A stretch of 64,000 bases of DNA from Rhizodiscina lignyota (lineage: Eukaryota > Ascomycota > Dothideomycetes > Aulographales > Rhizodiscinaceae): NCBI GenBank assembly GCA_010015805.1, contig ML978136.1, forward strand, positions 558,001 to 622,000, given 5' to 3'. Shown here one piece after another: positions 13,090-24,305 of the stretch. The notes below the pieces were generated by a model, which did not search any database, was not told the origin of the DNA, and saw only the letters and a list, made by a program, of their open reading frames with translations. How positions within the stretch are numbered: position 1 is the first letter of the stretch; the number at the start of each line of letters is the position of its first letter. The position numbers and the translations under genes were made by a program.

Positions 13090-13414
13090 AGAGGTGAGAA
13101 GATCGGGTTGCTGGTGCGATGCCCGGAATTTATTACAGGGGAGAAAACACTAGAGATGCTTTATGGCGAATGGAAATCATCGCAGCTTTACTGCTGTTGT
13201 GAACAGACTCAAGCACATTCGGGGAGTAATGGCTCTTTGGGATGAAGAATCTACACTGCAAAACCTGCTACAAAGGATAGACTTGTTAAATACATCTCTT
13301 TTCGCAGATAGATCAATGAAGACGGCATTAGAAATCATTCGCTGTACTTCGTTAACCGTCCACCCTTTCCCAAACATTCCTTAGAAGCCGTCTACCAAAC
13401 CAACCCTCCACCCA
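13090..13414. other. Convergent 3' intergenic spacer
   Basis: Lies between the end of the trehalose synthase gene and the end of the repeat precursor gene on the opposite strand. Only short frames without signature are present; the space should hold the two 3' untranslated regions. Confidence 0.6.
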
Positions 13415-13804
13415 TTAAATCACAGGCTGAATCGTAGTCCCGTCCTCAGCCAGCTCATCCTGCGGCGACCGCTTCTCCGTGCCGCTCTCTTCAACCTCTT
13501 GAAATAAGCCCTGTGGCGCGCGCTTCTGCTCTCCAGAGTCGTCGACACTCAGGTAACTAAGTTGAGCAGTTCGTTTAATGACTGGGAGCTCGCTCCCGTC
13601 GGCCTCTTCAACTTCGGGAAACAGGCCTTGTGGGGCACGTTTCTCCTCTCCAGAGTCGTCAACAGTCAGGTAGCTGAGTTGAGCAGATCGTTTTATGACT
13701 GCCAGATCACTATCGTCGGTGATGGCAGGATAGAGGCCTGCGACGGGTGCGGCGAGGGTAAGAGTGGCCGCAGATAGGGCGGCGAGGAGTGGGAGGAGAA
13801 GCAT
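13415..13804 (-). CDS. Secreted Kex2-processed repeat precursor (KEP-like)
   Basis: A 129-residue protein with an N-terminal signal peptide (MLLLPLLAALSAATLTLA, cleavage near 18-20) and a short pro-region, then two copies of a 39-residue unit. Lys-Arg pairs lie at residues 38-39, 55-56, 77-78, 94-95 and 111-112. Cutting after each by a Kex2-type protease would release two alternating peptide types: S/TAQLSYL(T/S)VDDSGE(E/Q) (15 residues, twice) and APQGLF(P/Q)EVEE-type peptides (20 and 15 residues), plus a C-terminal tail. The DNA repeat is 117 bp. The layout matches fungal Kex2-processed repeat proteins, a group that includes pheromone precursors and dikaritin-type cyclic peptide precursors. 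No cysteines and no alpha-factor WC...W pattern are present, and I see no UstY-like (DUF3328) gene in the window. Function unknown. Confidence 0.8.
   Translation of the reverse strand: MLLLPLLAALSAATLTLAAPVAGLYPAITDDSDLAVIKRSAQLSYLTVDDSGEEKRAPQGLFPEVEEADGSELPVIKRTAQLSYLSVDDSGEQKRAPQGLFQEVEESGTEKRSPQDELAEDGTTIQPVI
13500..13733 (-). repeat. 117-bp coding direct repeat, two copies
   Basis: Two adjacent copies, about 13500-13616 and 13617-13733, encode the 39-residue units of the secreted precursor. They differ by scattered substitutions, while the Lys-Arg sites and the AQLSYL and APQGLF cores are kept in both. Confidence 0.8.
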
Positions 13805-14502
13805 GACTGGTTGATGGTGTATATTAATGAAGACTGACTTGGGTATAGGTCAGAAGTGGTTGTATCGTGGTCGAAATATGGTTCGAGAAGCTTTGCAATC
13901 GACGGCGATGTTGAGGTCATCACAGCTCTCCCGCTGTCCTTTTATATTGTGGTTTTTGCGCTAGAGTCTGCCTAGATGGCATCTACTTCTCGTCTGCCTT
14001 GCGACGATCCAAACATATCGAAGTCTCTCGGTGGGGCCAAAACCGAGGGATGTCTTCGCGATGCTTTTTATTCGCAAGGTCGAGTGGAGTGAGGTTGTAT
14101 TACAACCCATGTCCGGTATGCGATCAGGCACCGAAATATGCGATGCTTATATACCTATATTCCTGCTTCAGTTAGCTCTAGAAGAAAGTCTCGGGCACAT
14201 GTAGAGAGTATTGGCGAAGTTGAAGCTGAATCAAGTTGTAGATAGCAACTTCAACTGCACCTAGCACTTAGCGCCCGTGACTTTTGCGTAACTGTATCAA
14301 GTTGGATTGTGATGGAAGAGATTCCTGTTTTGAATTCAATGGTATTTGTACAAGAACTGAAGAGAATTGATCCTTGGTCAAGCGGTGTGAAGCTTGACAA
14401 ACGTGAGTTCATTGACCTCCTCTGATGCCTCCTTAGTGAACGCCATGCTATGCAACAAATCATCAAATCGTGGAAATGACCTCGCTCGTAAACCATTTGC
14501 CA
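13805..14502. other. Intergenic region upstream of the repeat precursor
   Basis: Holds the promoter of the repeat precursor (minus strand) and the 3' side of the DUF2423 gene. I see no gene here. Confidence 0.5.
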
Positions 14503-15234
14503 TCACTTCTTGATCTGCTTTGAGACCGTACGTCGTTGCTTGACAGCGGGGAATGTCATGCGATTCTGCACCTTCCGAGATCTCTTGATACGTATCTTCC
14601 TGCCGTCATCGCGTCTGCCTCGAGTCGTTTTAGAGTGCCGTCGCTTGCCAGTCGTAGGTTCGTCGACTTCCATCTCTGTAAAAGAGGCGAAAAATCAGTA
14701 TGCATCTCCAAAGTGCTCGGGATTTACCCGGAACGTTGATGGTAGTGCATCCTTCAAGACGTCGAACTTGAAGCCAAGGCCTTCTCCTCCTTCCGCAAAT
14801 GCCACATCGCGCGAGAGGCCTAGCATGAAGATGAACCGTCCCGAAAGCTCCTTATTGATCTCGCTCTTCGTCTTCGGCGCCATTGCCTCAGAGGCGCGTG
14901 ATGCAGTACTGTGCGGGGTGCCTGCAGAGGCTTGAGACCCACCTTCAGTGTTGCCGCTTGCTGGCTCATCGTGTGAATCGGTTGGGTCGTTGCTTGCTGC
15001 CTTCTCTGGATCTGCGAGCGCATCAAATTTCGATGGTGAAGTAGGCTGAGATTTTAACTGACCGTTGGCCTTGTCCACCTCCATCTCTGGCCTCTCTGGC
15101 TTCGGCTTGGCGGCTAGATCCTGGAGTCTTTCTGAGAGGCGCTGTGTACGTGCAGATTCGACAGGACCGAAGACAGCAGCTCGAAGGCGTGACCTTTTGG
15201 CCTTGTTCGTACTCGCACGCGCTGATTTCGCCAT
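14503..15234 (-). CDS. DUF2423 / YBL028C-like nucleolar protein
   Basis: A 225-residue basic protein with the DUF2423 start MAKSARASTNKAKRSRLRAA and the following VFGPVESARTQRLSERLQ segment, characteristic of the small nucleolar proteins related to yeast YBL028C, linked to ribosome biogenesis. Exon 1 is 15234-14728 and exon 2 is 14673-14503. The intron begins GTAAAT, has an ATACTGATT branch region and ends at tandem acceptors CAG and AG two bases apart; only the second keeps the frame into MEVDEPTTGKRR. The second exon encodes a very basic tail (GRRDDGRKIRIKRSRK) ending KQIKK, as expected for a nucleolar protein. The middle part is acidic and Ser/Pro-rich. Confidence 0.82.
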
Positions 15235-15881
15235 CGTTCGTGTTGAATGGGGATTCGATGGATTTCGCTGGTGATAGGGGTTGGCTTGTGGTGTTGATTG
15301 TTGATCGATGGGAGCGGGGTGGGGTGTTATTTATAAGGAAGACGCGAACGCCAAATTTGCGCGACTGCAGGCAGAAGCGAGTGAAGTCGGTGGTGTGTTG
15401 TGTCGAAAATAATGTGGGGCTCTCTCGGAGCCGCGCTGCGGGATGCTTGGCGGGCTCGACGACCTTCAATCGATAACTGATCGTGAGGCTGCCTGATGAA
15501 ACCTTATACCTCCTCGAATGCTGCCTGAGCTGGTTCTTTGCGCTTGACTAGCCCGCCGTGTGAATTCCACGCCGTTTTCCTGCCTTTGCCACCGTTTGGT
15601 AAGACAGCTTTCGAGTGAATCACTGGCGACACCGAGCCATGACCGATAGCTGCCGGTAACACAGTCAAAACGTTCCCAACTTCGACCTGCCTTTTCACCT
15701 CCTTCAACCATTCGCATCTGCCATGTCCACACGCCACCGACCCAAGAGCTGTCGATTTCTATTGGTTTTCCTCTCAACAGCGCGCCTTCCATTTACGGGA
15801 GTTGCGACAGACGCCTCATCTTGACGCTAAGTTAGACCAACGGTGCTTTCTACGGGCACACGCTCGCCGGAACAACGAAAA
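15235..15881. promoter_or_regulatory. Divergent DUF2423 / SUMO-ligase promoter region
   Basis: A 647-bp spacer between two housekeeping genes transcribed outward. Only unsupported short frames are present; it probably holds both promoters. Confidence 0.5.
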
Positions 15882-17803
15882 ATGGCGTCTGCCTATTCCA
15901 GTACCCCGTCGCTGCAAGCACAAGCGGATACTCTCTCTCGAAGAGTAAAACAATTGATCAATACCCGCTTGAAAGCAATATGCAAGCAAGAAAAGCTGGG
16001 GGTTACTGGAGTGAAGGCCACCCTTCAGCAGAGGGTGATTGACCGTACGTTCCTCATTTCACCATCGAGAATTATTAGTTACGCGCAAACACCTTGTTAT
16101 CCATTGATTGGACGACACCACTGACTGGTTGGTCGCGTGACAGATATTCACCAACGCGCACGAAGCGGAGACACAGCTGCAATTGCACGATTAACCTCCG
16201 AGATCCACCCTCAAGGCAACCCTCCGCCCACTGGTGCGCCTGCCTATAACTTAAGTTCATCGCCACCGGCTGGTTCACACTACACTATGACAAACGGTTA
16301 CACTACTGGGGCTCACGGCTCGTCTTCGCGATCCCACCTCGCATCCCATCAGCGTAAGTGGAAAATGCGATGGAGTTGAAGTGTAGCTAATATTGGGATA
16401 GGCCGAATCAACTACAAAAAGAGCCCGTTCTATGAAATTCTGGAGTCTGTGACAAAGGAACTGGAGATTCCAAGTAAGCCAGAGGGTTTGTCTTCCCCAA
16501 GCACTTGAAGAAACTAAAGCACCTTACAGAACTAGAGGGACATCGCCAGTCACTTGCGTTGAAGATGGAGCTTTTAGCAGCTCAAGTGGATCGTATGAAG
16601 ACGGAGCAGAATCTCCGCATCATGCTGTTCTGCGCTGGAGACCCAATCATAGGCTCTTCCCTCTCCAGCGTAGATATTGCATTTCCCCATCAACTGGAAA
16701 TAAAAGTCAACAACGAAGAAGTCAAGGCTAATTACAAGGGGCTTAAAAACAAGCCCGGAACCACGAGGCCGGTAGACATCACTTCGTTCTGCCGTACCAA
16801 GGTCGCGGGCGCCGAGAACAACATTTCCGTCATGTTCGCACTGACATCCAAGAAATACTACATGCAGGGCATGTTAGTCAAGAAGCATTCCGTGAAGGAG
16901 CTGACTGATCGCATTCAAAATGGCAACCAGATTACCAAGCAGCGTGTGATCAACGAGAGTATGTTAATTGAGAACGAGCGTTTAATGCACGGAAGCTGAC
17001 TCGACTTAGTGCTTGCAAAAGCCAATGACCCTGACATTGAGGCGACATCCACAACCCTATCACTCAAAGATCCAATTTCTACTTTACGACTGAGATATCC
17101 CTGCCGCTCTATCACCTGCTATCACAATCAATGCTTCGACGCTATGATGTTTCTCGAACTTCAGGAGCAAGCTCCAACATGGACCTGTCCCGTTTGCAAC
17201 AAGGTTGTTGTATTCGAAGGTCTTGCCGTAGATCAATACGTCGAGGAGATTCTTCGGGAGACCTCGAAGTCTACCGAGCAAGTAACAATCGAGCCGAATG
17301 GTGTTTGGAAGGTTTCCGCAGAGTCCACATCCAATTCTAGGAACAGTGCTCCAGACGATGACGACGATGATAGCGATGATCTCGTCGAGATTTCCGGTTA
17401 TCGCCTCAAAGACCTCAAAGCCGAAACCCCCGTCACACCCTACTCCTTCACCAACACTCCGCCTCTTCCAGATCCTACCTCTGCAACACGTAACGGTACA
17501 GGCGGAGCAGGATCGAAGCGCAAGGCTGAAGTTATAGACCTCACGCTTAGTGACGACGATGCCCCGGCCCCAAAGCGGCCAGTACACTCTTCCGCTCGTT
17601 CATCTTCCCATCTCCACGATCCTCTGCGGAATGGCTACTTGACACCAACTGGAGGTAGCACTACTCTCTCTTCCAACGTAATCGATCCCTTCAGAATCAA
17701 TAGCACCTCTTCAAATCACGGCTTCTCGCTTCCTCAGCCCTCCCGCACCACACCCCAGCAAGGCGATTATTCGCGCGGCTACCCATCTACTTACAACCGA
17801 TGA
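15882..17803 (+). CDS. siz1: Siz/PIAS-type SUMO E3 ligase
   Basis: Nuclear E3 that passes SUMO from Ubc9 to targets. Exons 15882-16044, 16144-16353, 16402-16473, 16530-16958 and 17010-17803 join in phase (residual base 1 at each junction) to give 555 residues. The N-terminal SAP-like region holds LSRRVKQLINTRLKAICK and GVTGVKATLQQRVID (about 15-55). The PINIT domain spans roughly 150-290 (INYKKSPFYEILESVTKELE; FPHQLEIKVNNEEVKANYKG; DITSFCRT). The SP-RING/MIZ finger follows (about 323-355): YPCRSITCYHNQCFDA and WTCPVCN give the Cys/His ligands. A SUMO-interacting motif VIDLTLSDDD lies near residue 465, followed by a disordered Ser/Pro tail. All elements of the family are present and intact. 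Confidence 0.95.
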
Positions 17804-20397
17804 CAGACACCCGCTGCCTCGTTTCGCGAACCTCGGACAACACAAGACATTGATTGCATCTTACTCTAAGCATTCGTTTCTTGCTGACCGTGTTTTTTCT
17901 TTCAAGACTCCGTCAGCCAACCGGTACCCGTTCCTAACGAGATTAAGACAACGCTACGAGGCAGCCACCTGAAGATGTCTTACACACAAAATGAGCGCGG
18001 CAGCACCACATCGAACCTCAGAATCAACCCTGGGCTCAAGAATCGTTCAGCACGAGACCAAAAAATGACTGGAAGAAGACAAAATCACATCAAACAGAGG
18101 CAGCGCAACCGGGAATTTGAGCAGACGATGGTTGCGGCACTTGATCAAGTGATTGCTGAGGTGATCGCGAAAATGCGATAGAGGGAAAAGTCGTAATGCA
18201 TTGTTCGGAGCATATTGCGTGGCGTTCTTCTGGGTTTATTATGTGGGGTTTGGGGCATTGCATAGGCGAACGAATGGGCTGCGAAACGAAAGATATCCAA
18301 GGGTGGAGTTCATAGGCCATGATCTGTCGGTTCTTTCTTTTTTTCGCTTTCCTTTCGCTTCTTTCGGTGTCTTTCATAGAGCTGCTGGGCATGTTTTCGT
18401 ACAACTACATTCGTGTAGTAAAACGTACCTCAACGATCATGGTTCAAAATGCGCCGGGCATCTTTTTGCTTCCGCTATGGCTGTGCGTACTTGATCTTGA
18501 AATATGACTGTTGAACTCAGATCTCGTTCGCGTTCAGAGTTATCTTCAATGCAGAGGCTTAACTTGCAACAACTGAGGATTCGCCTTGTTCAAGAGCCCC
18601 AACATGTCGCCTGTCATTAAAGTGGCCTACGAAACAAGTGTCCCATTGACAGTACTAACAGACGAAAATGGAGATGGGAAGAGAATGGTTCAAAGAACGT
18701 GCCTCGCAATTTGGAACACCCATAGTAAATTGTGCTTATCACTAAGTCTAACTATTCCCAAGATGTACAAATGTCTTAGGAGCGTCTGCAAGTTAAAGGC
18801 ACCGGTAACGCAGATAAGTTAAGACTAATATGTTAGACGACCCCAACCCCAGCTGTCCTCGCCCCAATACTGTCTTACATCAAGCAACGATATCGATCTG
18901 CAGGGAATATAATATCTAATCACTATGTAGGCTCGAGCCTTACGGTGCACTGGGAAGGGAGAAGTGCCGTGTTGATCGGCTTTCAATTTCAAAGCAAAAA
19001 CCTTGACGCGCTCCAGAGAGCAGAGATATTTACCAAGAGAGCTCATCGTCAGCTCGTTGTCAGATGCAGCGGTGCGAACGGATGTCTTGCATCGGATCCA
19101 CGGTTCAAACATATCCGGCTGCGTTTCTTGAACAACATGGACATAGACCTCTGGAAAACAACATAGAAATTTAAGCTGAATAGGCTATGACTCTCGGGGA
19201 AGGGCAGAGCGTGGTCAGCCCGGCAGCCGTGTGAATGCCGCGATGCGTTGATGGGATATGCTGCTCATCCAACCCCTTCCAACTCTGGAAGGATGGATCC
19301 ATATGACTGCAAAGAAGACATGTTGATGTAAGAGAACGCAAGCAAAGTTGCGAGAGAACTGCCAGTAGCAGGACTCGTAATTGTGGTCGGTATGTTGTTC
19401 ATCTGAATTGGGTGGACTAAAGGAGAGTCTAATTTAACAGTTTTCCCTAAGACGCATTGGGTAAGTAGGCAGGCACCGATCCGGTTTTATTCGCTGGAAA
19501 GGGTATAGAGTTGCAGCTAAGAAAACTTTTCTCACTCGTGAAATCACAACGCCCTCGTTGGCTACGGCAGTCGCTTCATCAAGTACGAAAAGGCAGGGGG
19601 TAGTAAAGACGATATTAGATTCTTCCTAATCGAGGGCGAAATCGTACGCGCGCGGAACAATCAGACTCGAAGGAGGAACGCGGCGTACCGTGTATTTCAA
19701 GGAATCATGCCGACGTGTAACCCCAGTTTCATGTTTGCTTCGCCATCTGGCACTTACGCAGGGCTTGTCGGGACCCCGCATAGTATTATCTCATGTCAGC
19801 CACAATCGAAACAAGAAACGATATGCAAAAGTAGAGATGTCGAGGCCGCCATAACGCTACCTTATGGCGAGCGCAAGAACCTCGTCAAGAACGAGACGCC
19901 GTCCTGCTTAGTTCCGCCAGCCGGTTAATCGCATTGCCGTTACCTCCAAGAAGCCTAGTTCTCCCATAATACCATAACGTATTGGCCATCCACCCGCAAT
20001 TTCACTGGCGCAAAACGCCAAGAGTCTTCTCCACACTTCAGAGCGCGACGGGACTAGCGGCCGAAGAACATCCTAATGGAGCAGGTGCAGGCCGTCTCGT
20101 GGCTGGGCCTCGTCACGAACGCCGAGCGTGGTTTGTCGTGTTGTTGGAAGGATTGCATAGCGCCTCCATACATTTGTGGTCCTAGTCATGTCGGATGTGC
20201 GACTACGATGTCTATGGTAAGGCAGAATCGGCCCAACCACGTCCAGAGGCGGGTTACCGCGAACCCGTCACACAAAATTTTGCGACTGGCGCACTTGGCG
20301 CTTCTGACAGCCGCCTGAGATACAAATAGAGGACCCTTGGCTGTAACCTGAGCCGCAGCTCACTCTGTGCAAATTCTTCTCGCACGACATCGCCATC
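17804..20397. other. 2.6-kb gap between SUMO ligase and permease
   Basis: Begins with the SUMO-ligase 3' untranslated region and ends with the permease promoter. A 68-codon frame at 17975-18181 (+) is Gln/Arg-rich with no signature and is probably chance coding in 3' sequence. Nothing else is supportable. Confidence 0.45.
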
Positions 20398-22435
20398 ATG
20401 GGCACCGAATCACCAAAGTACGACGAAAAGGATGTCTATCCAGCGGCCACTGATGTCGACCAAGGCGAAGTCCACGAAAATGCGGACCAGCTTCAACGAC
20501 GACTCGGCAATCGACAGATCCAGCTCATCGCCATCGGTGGCTCAATTGGTACTGCCCTCTTCGTAAGTATCAACTCGGCTCTGTTTCATGGCGGCCCCGG
20601 CTCGTTGTTCCTGGCGTACACTATCTACAGTATCATGCTTGGCCTTGTCAACAACTGTGTCGCCGAGATGTCCACCTACATGCCTGTCTCTGGAGGCTTC
20701 ATTCGATTATCGGGCAAGTGGGTCGACGATGCCTGGGGCTTCATGGCAGGCTGGAACTTCTTCTTTTATGAAGCTCTCCTGATCCCCTTCGAGATCACTG
20801 CGCTTAATCTAGTGCTGTCGTATTGGAGAGATGATATTCCGGCCGGTGCTGTTTGTGGCGTGGCCATCTTCCTCTATGCGTGAGAATATACCCTTTCTTT
20901 CCTTCTTCAGGCCCAAAAGCAGCTCCCACCGGAACGGATCAGCTTAATCCAAAGCGCCAACCAGTCCAAAAGCAGCTTCTCCATTCCTAAAGCACCTACT
21001 TACCCCCAATCCGACGTGCAAGTGCTAAACACTCATCCTACAGTTGTCTAAACGTTCTAGCAGTCAGGGCTTATGGCGAAGCTGAATTCTGGCTGTCCGG
21101 CGGAAAGGTCATACTTATTATGATCCTATTCTCTTTTACATTCATCACCATGGTTGGCGGTAATCCGAAGCACGACGCATACGGCTTTCGCTATTGGAAT
21201 AATCCTGGGTCCTTTGCGCAGTACAGAACCACTGGCGATCTAGGTCGTTTCGAGGGCTTCCTCGCCGCACTCTGGTCTGCATCTTTCTGTGTTGTAGGCC
21301 CTGAGTACATTTCCATGGTTGCCGCGGAGGCCAAGAGGCCGCGCATCTACATTAAGCAGGCCTTTAAAACCGTATACGTCCGATTCGGCGTCTTTTTCAT
21401 CGGTGGTGCTCTGGCTGTTGGCATTATTCTTCCGTACAACGATCCAACTCTCACCGATATTCTGACTGGAAGTGGAAGCGGCTCTGGCACTGCTGCTGCG
21501 TCGCCCTATGTCATTGCTATGACCAACCTTGGTGTCGAAGGACTCCCGCACCTAGTAAACGCTCTGATGATTACGTCCATATTTTCCGCAGGCAACACAT
21601 ACACTTATGCCGCAACCCGCACTCTTTATGGCTTGGCGTTGGTAGGTTACCCTGTACCAGCCGTTGGCGCAAACATCAATTTTGGAATTGTGCTAATTTG
21701 AATTTTAGGAAGGACGGGCCCCGAAGTTCCTCCGCTATTGCACAAAAAGCGGAGTTCCCATCTTCTGCTTTATTATCGTCATGTGCTTCCCATGCCTGTC
21801 CTTCCTCCAGCTATCTAGCGGATCAAACGAGGTTCTTACATGGCTTGTGAATCTGATTACGGGTGAGTCACAATATTATTCCACGGCAGACTCGACCCTT
21901 GCTAATGCATTCTATGTGACTTAGCTGGAGGTATTATTGACTACATCGTTATGTGTGTTACTTATCTCTGCTTCTACTATGCTTGCCAGGCTCAGGGTCT
22001 CGATCGGAATACGCTTCCTTATACTGGTTGGTTTCAGCCATACTGCGCATATATTGGACTCGCGTGGATGTTTACCGTGGTTATGTGTTACGGATATTCC
22101 GCTTTCAAACCATGGGATGTCACGACCTTCTTTACAGACTACACCATGGTCGGGGTAGCGCCTATCCTGTTTGTCGGCTGGAAGCTGATCAAGAGGACGA
22201 AGCCTGTTAGATCTCACGAAGCGGATCTCGTCTGGGTTCGTATCCTGTTGTGCAAACATGAAACTCGGGCTTGCGCTAATTTGCTCCTCAGGAGGCTCCA
22301 ATTATCGATGCATATGAGGCCACATTCTACGAGAAACCTCTCGGGTTCTGGATTGAGCTTGTGCAGATGGTCGGTTTCCGCAGGAAGGGCTTGGGCGACA
22401 GAAGGCGGAGCAGTGTAGTCGTCGATCCTGAGTGA
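20398..22435 (+). CDS. Amino-acid permease (AAT/YAT family)
   Basis: Plasma-membrane proton-coupled amino-acid transporter of the fungal AAT family; DIP5-like acidic-amino-acid permeases are the closest match I can suggest by eye. Exons 20398-20879, 21044-21641, 21709-21862, 21925-22235 and 22292-22435 join in phase to give 562 residues. The fourth intron uses a weak GTTCGT donor. A hydrophilic N-terminus of about 40 residues precedes the family signature RRLGNRQIQLIAIGGSIGTA in transmembrane segment 1, then PVSGGFIRLSGKWVDDAWGF, GWNFFFYEALLIPFEI, and EYISMVAAEAKRPR in the large central loop. A Gly/Ser-rich loop follows (GSGSGSGTAAA). The last exon encodes YEATFYEKPLGFW and a basic tail. About twelve hydrophobic segments are expected. 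Substrate cannot be read from sequence. Confidence 0.92.
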
Positions 22436-22945
22436 GATTACGACTGGCATGCAATGATTCGGCCTTGTAGGGTGGCTCAAACTCTTTACCCATTGCTTTT
22501 GTATATTAGAGTTTGATAGATACCCAAGTTCGAACGTTCGTTAATGTCACAAACGAGTCAATGACGTTTTCGCGCACGAATGGAAATTCTGAATGTATGG
22601 ATTCCAAAGAGAGAGTGAATCCCGTGACGCGGGATTAAACTGTGGGGATTTGTCTAACTAATAAGCCGGACATGAAAACATGGGAATTAGTGGCGCGTTC
22701 TCGTGTAATCCTCAGCATCTGATTTGCCAATTCGTCTGTGGTGCAGTGCTTCGCTTCGATCCGTTGCTGCAGATCTGTCAATCAGATCATTCCTACCCGA
22801 TACTCCCTGCTCTCCTGCTCCCCTGCCGCACATATTTCTTTTGATGATACTCAACAGCATTGTGCCTTAACCCCCTGTGAACACTGTCGTTCTGGACTCA
22901 CAGAGTCGTATTCGTTGTGAAGCCCTAACTTAAGCCTTCTTTCCC
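22436..22945. other. Convergent spacer
   Basis: Lies between the permease and 2EXR gene 3' ends. No supportable gene. Confidence 0.55.
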
Positions 22946-24117
22946 TCACAACATGCTCCCACCAACGTTGTAGGTCTCGTCGATCTCCGTCACAACTCTG
23001 GCTCGGACACTTCGGCCTCGGACTCGGTTCAGCTTGCCTTCAGTGGTGCATATGATATTGTATCTTTCATACGACTTATCTCTGGTGGCCTTCAGTTCAC
23101 CTCCTACTACGATATCTTTCGCCGTCTTGAGAATCAAGGTGGCGTTACGCTCCGCAGCTGGGACCTTGACCAGCTTTTCCACCATAATTGATCGAATGCG
23201 CTCCGACACCTCGTCACAAAAGGTGTGAGGTGATATAACAACGACCTTGAGCTCGTGTCCTGGTAGGATATCGAAATGGACCCAGAACATACATTCTGCA
23301 GGATATCGTATACTTGTAGCCTGACGATCAAAGTAGTGGGCGCTCCACTCCAGATCCAGATGTCTAACGTTTCCCATCGGCGCGTAGTTTATCATAGACG
23401 ACAAATACGAATCGGCGACCGCTTTTTCTTCCTCTGTTGTGTATGATACGTTGCCACAGCTCACCCGAAACCGTCGGGGGCTGTAGAAGATGGGGAGACT
23501 CTCTTCACGAATTCGTCGATTCGTTCGTGCGATGGGCGGACTGGTAGGGGGTATGAAATGGCCCATATGGGGTTCAACTACCATTTTCACTCTGTCATTG
23601 CCGCAGGTGGCGTTGTAGAAGGCCTCGTACACGAGAAGTCGAAGGTCGGTTGGAAGATCAAGAAACCTGAAAGGCTCCTTCACTGTTACAATTGATGAGA
23701 GCAATACAACTGCCTTAGAAGAAAGGCTGAAATGAGCTGACCCAGGTCCTCTTCGTCTTCGAATGGTTCCAAGCCGCTAACCAACTCCGTCGATGTGTCG
23801 AGATCCGTGATGCCGTAAGAGCCAAGGTCAAGCTCCTTTTTGTCTTCGATTGGGTTTAAGATGTGCTCCAACGGATCTTCTGCCAATGTGTCGGAATCCA
23901 TGTCGTGAGAGTCAAGGCCAGGGTTCTCTTCGAGTTCGGCTGGGCTCAAGATGCGGTACTGCTTTGGAAATGGGTCTAAATCTGTGTCGGAAGAGTCAAG
24001 AAGACCAAGGCTTTCGTCGTTAGATGCATGGATGCTATCCAACTCCGTCGATATGTCGAGATCCATGATGCCGTAAGAGCCAAGACAAAGGCTGTATGTT
24101 GTCTCAAGAGCAGATGG
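22946..24117 (-). CDS. 2EXR/F-box-like protein with acidic N-terminus
   Basis: Two exons: 24117 (or an ATG at 24066) to 23742, then 23682-22946; the junction G|TG restores frame and gives ...EDLVKEPFRFLDLPTDLRLL. The motif PFRFLDLPTDLRLLVYE is the signature of the fungal 2EXR domain, an F-box-like module found in large lineage-expanded families; RIREESLPIFYSPRRFRV follows, also typical. From the ATG at 24066 the product is 353 residues. The N-terminal third is very acidic and contains an in-frame internal duplication (46 bp, 258 bp apart). The frame stays open above the ATG to a strong pyrimidine tract and CAG at about 24118-24165, so a further 5' exon is possible. Function of this family is unknown; ubiquitin-ligase adaptor roles are only inferred. 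Confidence 0.7.
23781..24084. repeat. 46-bp direct repeat pair within the 2EXR gene
   Basis: Copies at 23781-23826 and 24039-24084 match at 44 of 46 positions. The 258-bp spacing is a multiple of three, so both encode the same peptide, LGSYGI(T/M)DLD(T/I)STELV/D. One of the two differences makes the ATG used as the apparent start. Confidence 0.9.
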
Positions 24118-24305
24118 CTGAGGACAAGAGGAGGAGGAAGAAGGAGGAGAAAAGGGAAAGAACCCGCGGGAAGAGAGTTAAGGAGCGCGTGCGAAAAATA
24201 AACAATATGGTTCCGACTTCGGCCCCAGCGGCTGTTACCGGTTCTACGGCAATGTACAGAGTATCTTATTATATCATTTCATTCGCAAACAGAGCGTCCA
24301 TCCAC

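Noticed and set aside
13415-13804. Alpha-factor mating pheromone precursor
   Set aside because: The layout fits, but the predicted peptides lack the Trp-Cys...Gly-Gln...Cys-Trp pattern of filamentous ascomycete alpha-factors.
17975-18181. 68-codon frame after the SUMO ligase
   Set aside because: No signature, and its location fits 3' untranslated sequence of the upstream gene.
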